Shown piece after piece: positions 52,132 to 61,856 of a stretch of 64,000 nucleotides of DNA. The first letter of the stretch is position 1. Each line of letters starts with the position of its first letter. The position numbers and the translations under genes were made by a program. This DNA is from Flavobacterium johnsoniae (GTDB taxonomy: Bacteria; Bacteroidota; Bacteroidia; Flavobacteriales; Flavobacteriaceae): positions 62,001 to 126,000 of the forward strand of contig NZ_MLFK01000010.1 in NCBI RefSeq assembly GCF_001879205.1, given 5' to 3'. Under the pieces are notes generated by a model that saw only the letters and a program-made list of their open reading frames with translations, had not been told where the DNA came from and searched no databases.

Positions 52132-53066
52132 ATACAACACGAGACATAGTAGTACTTTGCAACAACCGTATGGCTTTTCCGGCAATACAAACTTTACACA
52201 GCCTTGGCAGACTGCATACTATTGGAGTACCCGTAGAAAATGAGGATGTAAAAGCCTTTTGTTCTGTTTTTGCTGCAAAAGCGGGTATCAATTTAATATG
52301 GATTGAAAAATCTAAGCTAGAAGTAAATCTTCAGGAAATTATTAAAAATACTGCTTTGAAATTTATTTTCACGATGACTTTTCCATGGAAAATAACTGAA
52401 GAAATTATAGAACAGCATCCTAATCTTTTTTATAATTTTCATTATGGGCTATTGCCTGAAATGCGCGGTGCTGATCCGGTTTTTGAGTCGATCAGAAAAC
52501 AAAAAAACGAAACCGGAATTTCTGTTCACAGTATCGAAAAAGCTATAGATAAAGGAAAAATAATACTGAAGAAAACACTTCCGTTACATACTGATTTCAC
52601 GCACGGAATGCTTTCAACAAATTTATCTTATCTGGCATCTTACCTGCTGCCTGAGCTTTTCACATTATTGCATAATAATGACAAAGGTGTAAGTCAGGAC
52701 GAATCATTGGCGAGATATTATAAAAAACCAACCATTGCTGATGTGAGTATTCAATGGGAAAAACAGGATTCTAAATCTATACAAGCTTTAGTAAATGCCT
52801 GTAATCCATGGAATAAAGGAGCATACACTCAATGGAATGGTTTAAACATACGACTGCTGGAAGTTTCTCAAACCAATACTATTACAGATTATCCAAAAGC
52901 TCCGGGAACTATTTTGGAAATAAATGAAAACAACGGACTTATAATACAATGTTATGATAATACACAACTTCGTATAAATACAGTTTATACTGAAGAAGGG
53001 TTTATGAGTGGGCACAAATTGCTCGCTTTTGGCATAAAAAACGGCGAGCAATTTGCCTCTTTATAA
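52128..53066 (+). CDS. Formyltransferase-family enzyme (formyl_trans_N)
   Basis: 312 aa. The N-terminal domain has the N10-formyl-tetrahydrofolate transferase triad: N103 and H105 in YNFHYGLLPEMRGADP and D141 in SIEKAIDKGKII. The C-terminal part (about 205-312) resembles the Fmt C-domain (RYYKKPTIADVSIQWEKQ; YTEEGFMSGHKLLAFG). It is not the housekeeping methionyl-tRNA enzyme by context: it is coupled to a binding-protein gene and followed within 17 bp by the giant adhesin gene. Formylation of an amino sugar or other amine is possible, but unproven. Confidence 0.85.
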   Translation: MNTTRDIVVLCNNRMAFPAIQTLHSLGRLHTIGVPVENEDVKAFCSVFAAKAGINLIWIEKSKLEVNLQEIIKNTALKFIFTMTFPWKITEEIIEQHPNLFYNFHYGLLPEMRGADPVFESIRKQKNETGISVHSIEKAIDKGKIILKKTLPLHTDFTHGMLSTNLSYLASYLLPELFTLLHNNDKGVSQDESLARYYKKPTIADVSIQWEKQDSKSIQALVNACNPWNKGAYTQWNGLNIRLLEVSQTNTITDYPKAPGTILEINENNGLIIQCYDNTQLRINTVYTEEGFMSGHKLLAFGIKNGEQFASL

Positions 53067-53082
53067 TTTAACTATCTTAATT

Positions 53083-56000
53083 ATGAAACATTTTTACTCT
53101 CAAATTAAAAAATTTTTAAATATCGCCCTCTTTTTGGGGATATTTTTACAGAGTTACATAGGTAATTCTCAAACTCTGGCTGCTGGAGATATTATCTTCA
53201 CTGGTTATGATTCTACCTTCACTCCTGCTGATGGAGATGTATACTCTTTTGTTGCTTTAGCTGCTATACCTTCGGGTACAGTGATAAGATTTACTGATCG
53301 GGGTTATTTTGGAACTCCCGGTTCCTGGCAGGGAGCATCCGGGTCAGAAGGAACTGTTACCTGGACTTCCGGAGCGGCTATTGCACCTGGAACAGAAGTA
53401 ATCATAAAAGGTTTGACTGCCTCAACGTACAATCCCGTTACCGCTGTATCTACTCCTAATGGTTCTATGGCCTTGACTGAAGGTACAATGGTAAACGGAT
53501 TAAGTTTATCAACTGTAGGGGATCAAATTATTGCTTTTCAAGGTGCAGCTTCTCCAACCGGAGCAGTTACTTTTATAAGCGGACTGCATTATTACAACTG
53601 TCCTGAAGGTACTACACAAAATGCTTGGGATGCAGCCGCATGTGCTAACGGATCTAATGGCTCAAAACTCCCTACAGGTCTTGCAGGCGGTACAAGTGCA
53701 TTTTTTACGGGCCCTGGTGGTTCAGGAAGCCCTGAAGTTGGAAAATTTAATGGAAGCGGAAATCTTAGCACTGCTGCCAATATTAGAACAGCTGTAATGA
53801 ATCCTGCAAACTGGACTACATCAGCGACTCCTCTTACAATGCCTTCTGGTGCTCCATTTCTAGGTTCACCGCCAATTGTAACAACTACTGCTGCGTTAAA
53901 CATTAAATCTGTTTCTGCTACATTTGGAGGTAATGTAACTGACACAGGTGGTGATGCCAACGTAGAAAGAGGAATAGTCTGGGCTACTACACCAAACCCA
54001 ACTACAGCAAATACAAAAGTTCAAATTGGAACCGGTGCCGGGCCTTTCAGCGGACTTGTAACAGGGCTTACTCCGGCATCAACTATTTATTATAAAGCTT
54101 ATGCTAAAAATAATACAGGCACCACTTATGGAGCTGAATTAAATATTACTACTGGAGCTGCATTAACCGCTCCGGCAACAATCGCTAGTACAAATGTAAG
54201 TTGTAACGGTGGAAATACTGGTACAGCTACAATTGCTGTAAGCGGTGGTACACTTCCTTATAATTATTCTTGGTCTCCATCTGGAGGAACAAATGCAACC
54301 GCAGTTAATCTTACGGTTGGTGTGTATACTGTAACCGTTACTGATGGTGAAGGAACACAAATAACCAGATCTGCCACTATAACACAGCCACCTATTTTAA
54401 ATGCAGTACCTGCTACTACAAATGTAGCCTGTAATGGGGGGGCTAATGGTGTAGCTGCAATATCAGCATCCGGAGGAGCTGGAGGTTATACCTATTTATG
54501 GAACACCGGCGCTACAACAGCTGCCATAACAGGACTTGTAGCCGGGACATATAGTGTAACTGTTACAGATGCAAATTCTTGCACCAAAATTGTAAATAAT
54601 ATTTCAATAACACAGCCACCTGCTTTAGGCGGAACATCTTCTACAACACCAGTTTCGTGTTTTGGAGGAGCTAATGGTACTGCTACGGTAACTCCGTCAG
54701 GAGGAACTGGAAGTTATACCTATGCATGGTCACCTTCTGGAGGAACTGCTGCAACAGCAACAGGACTTACTGCTGGAACTTACAGTGTTACCATTACCGA
54801 TGCTAACTCTTGTGTCAAAACTATAAATAACATAGTAGTAGGCAGTCCAACTGCTGCTTTAACAGCAACACCAGCTGCACAAACAAATAATTTATGTAAT
54901 GGTGGTACATCAGGATCTGCAACTGTTGCAGTTACAGGAGGAACCGGAACTTACACCTATTTATGGAGTCCTTCTGGAGGAACTGCTGCAACAGCAACAG
55001 GACTTACTGCTGGAACTTACAGCGTGACTATTACAGATTCAAATGCTTGTACCTTTGTTCTAAGCGGTATTACGGTTAGCCAGCCGCCAGCCGCACTTAA
55101 TGGTACAATTGCTATAACAAACGTAGCATGTAACGGAGGAACTAATGGTGCTGCTTCTGTAACTCCATCAGGAGGAACCGGAACATATAGTTATTTATGG
55201 AATACTGGTGCTACAACAGCTACAATAACAGGTCTAACGGCTGGTGTTTATAGTGTGACTATTACTGATAGTAATTCATGCGCTAAAATCATAAATAATA
55301 TCAACGTAACACAGCCGCCTGTGTTAAATGCGGTACCTGCTTTCACAAACGTATCATGTAATGGAGGGGCTAATGGTGTTGCTTCTGTAACTGCATCAGG
55401 AGGAGCTGGAGGATATAGTTATTTATGGAATACTGGCGCTACAACAGCTACAATAACAGGCCTGACAGCTGGTACTTACAGCGTGACTGTTACAGATGCA
55501 AATTCTTGCACCAAAATTGTAAATAATATTCAAGTAACACAGCCGCCTGTATTAAATGCAATACCTGCCGTTACAAACGTTTCATGCAATGGAGGGTCAA
55601 ATGGTGTTGCTACTGTAACTGCATCAGGAGGAGCCGGAGGTTATACATACTTATGGAATACCGGTGCTACAACAGCTACTATAACAGGTCGTCCAGCAGG
55701 TACTTACAGCGTTACTGTTACTGATGCAAATTCTTGCACCAAAATTTTAAATAATATTACAATAACACAGCCTCCTGTTTTAGATGGAACAACATCTACA
55801 ACACCGGTTTCATGTTTTGGAGGATCTAATGGTACTGCTTCTGTAACTGCATCAGGAGGAGCTGGAACTTACACCTATGCATGGTCACCTTCTGGAGGAA
55901 CTGCTGCAACAGCAACAGGACTTTCAGCTGGAACATATACTGTTACGGTTAAAGATGCTAATTTATGTCAGACTACACAAAGTTTTACTATTACGCAGCC

Positions 56001-59000
56001 AACAGTATTAAATGCCACAGCAGCTGCCCAAACAAATATTGCATGTAATGGCGCTGCAACCGGATCTGCTACTGTTTCAGCTACAGGAGGAACCGGAAGT
56101 TATACCTATTCCTGGGCACCTTCTGGAGGAACTGGGGCAACTGCAGCAGGATTAACTGCTGGAACTTACACGGTAACAGTTACAGATGCTAACTTATGTT
56201 CTGATACTCAAAGTTTCACCATAACGCAGCCTTCCGTTTTATCTGCAACTACAGCATCAACTGGTGTTAGTTGCTTTAACGGAGCAAATGGTAGCGCAAG
56301 CGTAAGCGTATCCGGAGGAACTCCACTTTATACTTATTCATGGGCACCTTCTGGAGGAACAGCATCTTTTGCTACGGGACTTTCTGCAGGAAATTATACT
56401 TGTACAATTACAGATGCTAATGGATGTACACTGGTTAAAAATATAACAATTGCAACTCCTGCTGCATTATCCGGAACAATTTCAAAAACTGATGTTTCTT
56501 GTAATGGAGGTACTAATGGTTCTGCAACCGTAACCGCTTCAGGAGGAACTGGATCATATAGTTATTCTTGGGCACCTACCGGAGGAACCGCAGCAACAGC
56601 ATCTGGATTAGCTGCCGGAACATATACAGTTACAATTACAGACGCTAATACATGTTCTACTACTGCTAGTGTAACAATAAGCCAGCCAAATGCTTTATCG
56701 GCTGTTACATCACAAACTAATGTTCTTTGTAATGGAAGTGCAACGGGTACAGCAACAGTAACAGCTTCCGGAGGAACACCAAACTATACCTACTTATGGT
56801 CTCCTTCTGGAGGAACAGCTGCTACAGCTAGTGGTCTTACTGTTGGAAACTACAGCTGTTTAATTACAGATAATAACGGATGTACCATAACTAAAACTTT
56901 TACTATTACACAGCCACCGGTTTTATCTGCTACAACAAGCCAGATCAATGCGACTTGCGTAAGTCCTGGTCAGGCAGGGGTAACTGCTAGCGGCGGTACT
57001 ACTCCATATACTTACTTATGGTCAAATGGTGCTACAACCGCAATTGCAACGGGTTTAACTGCAGGAAATTATAGCGCAGTAATTACAGATGCTAACGGAT
57101 GTACTATAACTAAAAACTTCTTTATTACCACCACCAATACTTTAGTTGCGACTACCTCTCAAACTAATGTTTTATGTAATGGATCAAATACAGGATCTGC
57201 ATCTGTAATTCCTAGCGGCGGTCCAGGTCCATTTACTTATGTATGGGCTCCTTTCGGAGGAAGTGGTGATACAGCAAATAATTTAACTGCTGGAAATTAT
57301 TCAGTAACTATTACATCAGCTAACGGATGTTCTATTGTAAAAAACTTTACAATAACAGAACCTACTCCGATAAATATTACACCATCGCAAACTAATTTAT
57401 TATGCAATGGTGCCGTAACCGGAACTGCAAGTGTTGTCGTAACTGGAGGAACTGGAGCTTATACATACTCTTGGTCACCTTCTGGTGGAACTGCAGCAAC
57501 TGCAACAGGATTAGCTGCCGGAACATATACTGTTACAGTAAAAGATGCTACCTTATGTACTAAAACGCAAAGTTTTACTATTACACAACCAGCAGCACTT
57601 ACAACAGCTACCTCTCAAACAAATGTTTCTTGTAATGGAGGAACAAACGGATCTGCAACAGTAAATGTAACTGGCGGAACTGGAACTTACACGTATTCAT
57701 GGGCTCCATCTGGAGGAACTGCTGCTACTGCAACAGGACTAGCCGCAGGAACCTATACAGTAACAATTAGAGATGCAAACTTATGTACAACTACTGCTGC
57801 TGTTACCATTACAGAACCAGCAGTTCTTGCTGCAACAACAATTAAAACTGATGTTTCTTGTAATGGTGCAAATGACGGAACGGCAACAGTAACTCCAACT
57901 GGAGGAACTGGAAGCTATACTTATTCTTGGTCACCTTCTGGTGGAACTGCAGCAACTGCAACAGGATTAAGTCCAAATACATATACAGTTACCATTACAG
58001 ATGCAAACTCATGTACTCTGACACAAACTGTAATTATAGGAACAACTCCAGATGTAACTGCACCAGTACCAACTGTCGCTGTTCTTCCTGAAATTTCAAA
58101 CTATTGTTCAGTTCAGGCATCAGAAATTGCAATTCCAACTGCAACAGATAATTGTGCAGGAACTTTAAATGCAACAACAACAGATCCTTTAACTTATAAC
58201 ACTGTAGGTACTTATACCATTACATGGAAATATGATGACGGAAACGGAAATACAATTACACAGCCGCAAACGGTAAAAGTACTTGCATCGCCTCTTAACG
58301 CAGTAACTTTTGCAAGTGCTCAGGCTACTTATGATGGAAATGCTCATCCTTTACAGGTTGCAAACCTTCCAGCCGGAGCAAGTGTAACGTATTCTGCAAA
58401 CAACGCATCAGTTAATGCCGGAACTTATACCGTAACTGCTACAATAACACCGGCAGCTATTTCGCCTAACTGTTCCCCAATAGTTCTTACAGCGAATTTG
58501 GTTATTAATAAAGCACCACAGCAAATTACATTCAATGCGCTTCCGGTTAAAACATTAGGAGCAAATAACACATTTAATTTAACTGCAACAGCAAGTTCTG
58601 GTCTGCCAGTTGATTATATCTTTACTTATGTTTCAACTTTAGCTCCTGCTAATGTTTCTCCAACTGGTGTTGTAAATATGCTAAGATCTGGTGAAGTTAA
58701 CATTACGGCTCGTCAAGCTGGAAATGCAAATTATCTTCCTGCGGTAAATGTTTCACAATTATTAGTGATTCTAAACAACAACATCGATGTTAAGCAAATT
58801 ACTTTAGGAACAAAAGTGTTTGAAAATCCAGGAAAAACAATCAACTATGTAATGTCATGTTCTGAAAATAACCCAACGGTTTCTTTTGTAAACGAATCAA
58901 ATGCAGTTATTACTCCATCTGCTAACTTTACAATACAAACTCCTAAACCAGGAATTTACAATCAAAATGTAACAGTTACATCTGAAGATGGAAGTCTGTC

Positions 59001-59544
59001 AGCGGTATATGCTATTACAGTTGAAAAACCTTTCGGTTTCTTCGATATCGTTCGTCAAAAGTTTAATAACGTTCTTATTGTAAACAACAATCCGCTAACA
59101 AACGGCGGTTATGAATTTACATCGTACCAATGGTTCAAAAACGGACAATTAGTAGGAACAGGACAATACTACTCTGCTGGTGAAAGTGTAAATTCAACTT
59201 TAGATCCTGCTGCTGATTACAGTGTGAAAATGACGACCAAAGATGGTAAAGTATTACAAACCTGCTCAGGTAAAATTACGCTTAGCAACTCATTTCAGGC
59301 TAAACTTTATCCTAACCCAATTCAAACAGGAAAAACAATCACTGTAGAAGCTGATTATCCTCAGGAAGAGTTAGATCAAATGCAAATTAGTCTTTACTCT
59401 GTTACGGGTCAATTAATTAAAACTGTTCAATCTTCTTCAGTACTAACTGAAATACAATTACCGCAATCAACTGAAAGTAATATCCTTATGGTTGTTCTTG
59501 AAAGTCCAAACGTAAAAAAATCTTTCAAAGTAATTGTAAAATAG
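53083..59544 (+). CDS. Giant SprB-repeat surface adhesin, type IX secretion substrate
   Basis: ATG at 53083 gives MKHFYSQIKKFLNIALFLGI...NSQT, a signal peptide; 2153 aa. An N-terminal lamin-tail-like domain (about 25-240) and an fibronectin-like segment (about 250-350) are followed by about 17 SprB repeats of roughly 75 aa, each with NVSCNGG...ASGG...YLWSPSGGTAATATGL...GTYTVTVTD (54.2-58.0 kb). A Cys-containing bridging domain (VTAPVPTVAVLPEISNYCS) and MBG-like repeats lead to a C-terminal T9SS sorting tail (KLYPNPIQTGKTITVEA ... KSFKVIVK). SprB family adhesins move along the cell surface in gliding. A SprF/PorP partner is not adjacent. Confidence 0.93.
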   Translation: MKHFYSQIKKFLNIALFLGIFLQSYIGNSQTLAAGDIIFTGYDSTFTPADGDVYSFVALAAIPSGTVIRFTDRGYFGTPGSWQGASGSEGTVTWTSGAAIAPGTEVIIKGLTASTYNPVTAVSTPNGSMALTEGTMVNGLSLSTVGDQIIAFQGAASPTGAVTFISGLHYYNCPEGTTQNAWDAAACANGSNGSKLPTGLAGGTSAFFTGPGGSGSPEVGKFNGSGNLSTAANIRTAVMNPANWTTSATPLTMPSGAPFLGSPPIVTTTAALNIKSVSATFGGNVTDTGGDANVERGIVWATTPNPTTANTKVQIGTGAGPFSGLVTGLTPASTIYYKAYAKNNTGTTYGAELNITTGAALTAPATIASTNVSCNGGNTGTATIAVSGGTLPYNYSWSPSGGTNATAVNLTVGVYTVTVTDGEGTQITRSATITQPPILNAVPATTNVACNGGANGVAAISASGGAGGYTYLWNTGATTAAITGLVAGTYSVTVTDANSCTKIVNNISITQPPALGGTSSTTPVSCFGGANGTATVTPSGGTGSYTYAWSPSGGTAATATGLTAGTYSVTITDANSCVKTINNIVVGSPTAALTATPAAQTNNLCNGGTSGSATVAVTGGTGTYTYLWSPSGGTAATATGLTAGTYSVTITDSNACTFVLSGITVSQPPAALNGTIAITNVACNGGTNGAASVTPSGGTGTYSYLWNTGATTATITGLTAGVYSVTITDSNSCAKIINNINVTQPPVLNAVPAFTNVSCNGGANGVASVTASGGAGGYSYLWNTGATTATITGLTAGTYSVTVTDANSCTKIVNNIQVTQPPVLNAIPAVTNVSCNGGSNGVATVTASGGAGGYTYLWNTGATTATITGRPAGTYSVTVTDANSCTKILNNITITQPPVLDGTTSTTPVSCFGGSNGTASVTASGGAGTYTYAWSPSGGTAATATGLSAGTYTVTVKDANLCQTTQSFTITQPTVLNATAAAQTNIACNGAATGSATVSATGGTGSYTYSWAPSGGTGATAAGLTAGTYTVTVTDANLCSDTQSFTITQPSVLSATTASTGVSCFNGANGSASVSVSGGTPLYTYSWAPSGGTASFATGLSAGNYTCTITDANGCTLVKNITIATPAALSGTISKTDVSCNGGTNGSATVTASGGTGSYSYSWAPTGGTAATASGLAAGTYTVTITDANTCSTTASVTISQPNALSAVTSQTNVLCNGSATGTATVTASGGTPNYTYLWSPSGGTAATASGLTVGNYSCLITDNNGCTITKTFTITQPPVLSATTSQINATCVSPGQAGVTASGGTTPYTYLWSNGATTAIATGLTAGNYSAVITDANGCTITKNFFITTTNTLVATTSQTNVLCNGSNTGSASVIPSGGPGPFTYVWAPFGGSGDTANNLTAGNYSVTITSANGCSIVKNFTITEPTPINITPSQTNLLCNGAVTGTASVVVTGGTGAYTYSWSPSGGTAATATGLAAGTYTVTVKDATLCTKTQSFTITQPAALTTATSQTNVSCNGGTNGSATVNVTGGTGTYTYSWAPSGGTAATATGLAAGTYTVTIRDANLCTTTAAVTITEPAVLAATTIKTDVSCNGANDGTATVTPTGGTGSYTYSWSPSGGTAATATGLSPNTYTVTITDANSCTLTQTVIIGTTPDVTAPVPTVAVLPEISNYCSVQASEIAIPTATDNCAGTLNATTTDPLTYNTVGTYTITWKYDDGNGNTITQPQTVKVLASPLNAVTFASAQATYDGNAHPLQVANLPAGASVTYSANNASVNAGTYTVTATITPAAISPNCSPIVLTANLVINKAPQQITFNALPVKTLGANNTFNLTATASSGLPVDYIFTYVSTLAPANVSPTGVVNMLRSGEVNITARQAGNANYLPAVNVSQLLVILNNNIDVKQITLGTKVFENPGKTINYVMSCSENNPTVSFVNESNAVITPSANFTIQTPKPGIYNQNVTVTSEDGSLSAVYAITVEKPFGFFDIVRQKFNNVLIVNNNPLTNGGYEFTSYQWFKNGQLVGTGQYYSAGESVNSTLDPAADYSVKMTTKDGKVLQTCSGKITLSNSFQAKLYPNPIQTGKTITVEADYPQEELDQMQISLYSVTGQLIKTVQSSSVLTEIQLPQSTESNILMVVLESPNVKKSFKVIVK
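54163..58035 (+). repeat. Intragenic SprB repeat array, about 17 units
   Basis: Seventeen units of about 225 bp, each carrying a TGTAATGGA-like Cys-Asn-Gly block and a tggtcaccttctggagga block. Units 5, 6 and 7 are the most alike. Such arrays change copy number by recombination. Confidence 0.85.
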
Positions 59545-59553
59545 ATAAACCTG

Positions 59554-59577
59554 CCGGCACTATGCAAATAGTGCCGG
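59554..59577 (+). terminator. Hairpin after the adhesin gene
   Basis: Perfect 10-bp stem ccggcactat / atagtgccgg with a GCAA tetraloop; no strong T-run follows, so it may be an mRNA stability hairpin in an operon with the next gene. Confidence 0.55.
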
Positions 59578-59593
59578 TATAATAAAATTTAAG

Positions 59594-60427
59594 ATGAAAA
59601 AATATATAACATCACTCGCAGTCATAACGGCTTTTTTTGCAGCTTTTAATGGTTATGGCCAGGATAAAAAACACGAATTTTCTATTTCACTGGGCGGTCC
59701 GTTTTCCTTTATAAAATCAACTGGCGGTGAATATGTTCCTGGAAATGGAGTTAACGCCGGCCTTCGCTATTCTTATTATCTAAACGATGGATTAAGCTTA
59801 GGAATTGGCGTAGAATACCAGACCTACAATTCCGATTCAAAATTTGGTTATCTGGCAGGACAATACAACGCTGTCGATGCTGAAAACGAAGCTTTTCAGT
59901 TTCGGTACAAAGTCACTAATTTAAGAGAAGAACAAAACCTGGGCTACATTAATATTCCAATTAATATTCAGTTCGAAACTCACGGCACATCAAAACTTTA
60001 TGTTGCTGCCGGAGCTAAAATAGGTTTTGCATCAAGCGGAACTTATCAGTCAAGTATGTCAAACAGCACAACAAGCGGTTACTATCCACAATACAATGTA
60101 GAATTATTCAGTCCTGCATTTGCCGGCTTTGCTAATGTTGACAATCTAAAAGCGCCTGAGCGTGATTTAGATACCAAAGTATCGTATTCAGCCACTTTTG
60201 AGACTGGTTTAAAACAAGTTATCGGAAACAGAAACTCCATTTATATTGGAGCATATATCGACTACGGCTTAAATAACATTCAAAAGAAAAACGAAAACAG
60301 CAATCTGGTTCAATACAGCCCTGAAGTACCTGTTCAATTAAGATACAACAGTGTATTCGATACCGGAATTGCATCAAACATGAGATTGGTTTCTTATGGT
60401 TTAAAACTAAGATTCGCGATTCGCTGA
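59594..60427 (+). CDS. Outer-membrane beta-barrel protein
   Basis: 277 aa. Signal peptide (MKKYITSLAVITAFFAAFNGYGQ), then alternating strands (FSISLGGPFSFIKST; GLRYSYYLNDGLSLGIGVEYQ) and a C-terminal outer-membrane signature ending SYGLKLRFAIR. It belongs to the OMP_b-brl family, not clearly to PorP/SprF, the family that usually accompanies SprB-like adhesins. Direct position after the adhesin suggests a role in its display, which is inference. Confidence 0.85.
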   Translation: MKKYITSLAVITAFFAAFNGYGQDKKHEFSISLGGPFSFIKSTGGEYVPGNGVNAGLRYSYYLNDGLSLGIGVEYQTYNSDSKFGYLAGQYNAVDAENEAFQFRYKVTNLREEQNLGYINIPINIQFETHGTSKLYVAAGAKIGFASSGTYQSSMSNSTTSGYYPQYNVELFSPAFAGFANVDNLKAPERDLDTKVSYSATFETGLKQVIGNRNSIYIGAYIDYGLNNIQKKNENSNLVQYSPEVPVQLRYNSVFDTGIASNMRLVSYGLKLRFAIR

Positions 60428-60450
60428 TTTTATAAAATTCTTGTCCGGAA

Positions 60451-60485
60451 AAAGCTATTCAATTAATTTTGAGTAGCTTTTTTTT
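60451..60485 (+). terminator. Terminator of the adhesin operon
   Basis: aaagctattc / gagtagcttt (9 of 10 bp) with a 10-nt loop and a T-run of at least seven. Confidence 0.75.
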
Positions 60486-60702
60486 ATACAAAATTTTAAA
60501 AAATAAAATATTCCTTAAGTTATGCCGTGTTTGTGTCTGCTTATTACTCCAGCCGCTTCTACATCTCCCAAATAAGATATAGTTTCATTTTAAAATCTAT
60601 AAAGTTCTCAAAACCTAACATTTATCATATTTATATTTTAGTTGATTTCTTTACTTTGAACACTAAAATTTGAGTTTTTTTATAGTAGTAACTGCTGACA
60701 AA

Positions 60703-61299
60703 ATGCATATTGATACTGACTTACTTTATACTTGGGGCGCTGTTGCCAAAAAGGTTCCCAAACATACTGTCATCTTTTACGAAAATGATCCTCCTCTTTC
60801 CTATTACCAAATTCTTGAAGGCACTGTAAAAATGAGCTACACTAATGAAGATGGTAAAGATCTTACTATTGGAGTTTTTAAAGAAGGAAACAGTTTTGGC
60901 GAACCGCCTTTATTTATTGAACAGCCCTACCCTGCCTCTGCAGTTGCACAAACAGATTGTATTTTATTAAAGCTCTCAAAAACGAATTTTTTTTCTTTTC
61001 TGGAAGAAAATCCCGAAATGCAGACAGGATTATTAAAATTATTTGCAAACAAAATCTATAATAAAATTGTATTTTCTAAAAACATAATTAATCATAAACC
61101 TGAACATCGCATTCAATACTTTTTAGATAATTTAAAAAGACAGCACAATTTCAAGCCTTCTCAAAAAATGAAAATTCCCTATACCAGACAAGAAATTGCA
61201 GATTTCACAGGTTTACGTGTTGAAACCGTTATCAGGACAGTTTCGCAAATGAATAAAAACAAAAAAATTGAAATTATCGATCATAAATTATTCTATTAG
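60703..61299 (+). CDS. Crp/Fnr-family transcriptional regulator
   Basis: ATG at 60703 (MHIDTDLLYTWGAVAKKV) fits the family; a TTG start at 60670 is also in frame. The 198-aa product has a sensor barrel (HTVIFYENDPPLSYYQILEGTVKMSYTNE-like, quoted in part) and a C-terminal HTH. The recognition helix GLRVETVIRTV retains the E-x-x-x-R pair of Fnr that reads TGAT. The N-terminal Cys cluster of Fnr is missing (only one Cys), so it is not an iron-sulfur sensor; heme or another ligand is possible. Three TATGAT-N4-ATCATA palindromes lie just downstream. Confidence 0.9.
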   Translation: MHIDTDLLYTWGAVAKKVPKHTVIFYENDPPLSYYQILEGTVKMSYTNEDGKDLTIGVFKEGNSFGEPPLFIEQPYPASAVAQTDCILLKLSKTNFFSFLEENPEMQTGLLKLFANKIYNKIVFSKNIINHKPEHRIQYFLDNLKRQHNFKPSQKMKIPYTRQEIADFTGLRVETVIRTVSQMNKNKKIEIIDHKLFY

Positions 61300-61320
61300 A
61301 AGATTCTTTAATATAGTGGT

Positions 61321-61365
61321 TATGATTCTAATCATACTTCTTCAAAAAAGTATTTTCTTTCTTTG
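61321..61365 (+). promoter_or_regulatory. Crp/Fnr-type operator 1 with -7 box
   Basis: TATGAT-TCTA-ATCATA (61321-61336, centre 61328.5) precedes TTTCTTTG (61358-61365); the box ends 36.5 bp from the centre, which puts the operator at about -41.5. Confidence 0.7.
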
Positions 61366-61369
61366 TACG

Positions 61370-61440
61370 GAAGGTTAAAAAATTAATTAGGCTTAACAGC
61401 ATTCAAAATTAAAACGGGAACTTTACGAGTTCCCGTTTAT
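61370..61440 (+). ncRNA. Candidate small RNA driven by operator 1
   Basis: Predicted start near 61370 and a hairpin terminator at 61412-61438 would give a transcript of about 70 nt with no ORF, running antisense to the very end of the hemoglobin gene. Existence is inferred from the promoter and terminator only. Confidence 0.4.
61412..61438. terminator. Bidirectional terminator next to the hemoglobin gene
   Basis: Perfect 11-bp stem aaacgggaact / agttcccgttt with a 5-nt loop. On the reverse strand TTTTAATTTT follows, so it primarily ends the hemoglobin transcript. Confidence 0.85.
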
Positions 61441-61811
61441 TATGTAATAACTTTATTCATCATTGCTTTCGAAATATTCTTTGCCCGAATTTTAACTTCA
61501 TTTGCTTTTTCACCTTCAAATAAGTCATCGACTGTTTTTTTCCACAATTTGGTCCAATGCAAAAAATGAGTTTCAGTTAAAGTACTCTTCTCATTCAGTA
61601 ATCGATGTTTCATCATCGGGTTTCCATCAAAATTTCCGGTATGAAAAAGAATATTATCCCAAAAATCATACATAATTGGAAGATGTTTTTCCCAATTTAC
61701 AATGGCAACATCGGTAAATAAATAACCAATAGAGCCATCTGTTTTAATTTTATTATAAAAAGCATCAACCAATATTTTAATATCCTCCTTATTTCTAATA
61801 TCTGTTCTCAT
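61440..61811 (-). CDS. Group III truncated hemoglobin
   Basis: 123 aa. Helices with the 2-over-2 globin pattern: IKILVDAFYNKIKTDGSIGYLF, WEKHLPIMYDFWDNILFHTG and a proximal-His region THFLHWTKLWKKTVDDLFEG, in which the first or second His should ligate the heme iron (equivalent of F8). Group III truncated hemoglobins handle oxygen or nitric oxide. Operator 2 (61887-61902) and a matching -7 box precede the gene. It is convergent with the candidate RNA at 61370-61440. Confidence 0.9.
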   Translation of the reverse strand: MRTDIRNKEDIKILVDAFYNKIKTDGSIGYLFTDVAIVNWEKHLPIMYDFWDNILFHTGNFDGNPMMKHRLLNEKSTLTETHFLHWTKLWKKTVDDLFEGEKANEVKIRAKNISKAMMNKVIT

Positions 61812-61856
61812 CTGCCGGTTTTAATTTCTCTATTTCAAATAATAGAAAACTTTACA

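Noticed and set aside
54163..58035. CRISPR-like array
   Set aside because: The periodicity (about 225 bp) and the open frame show protein-coding SprB repeats.
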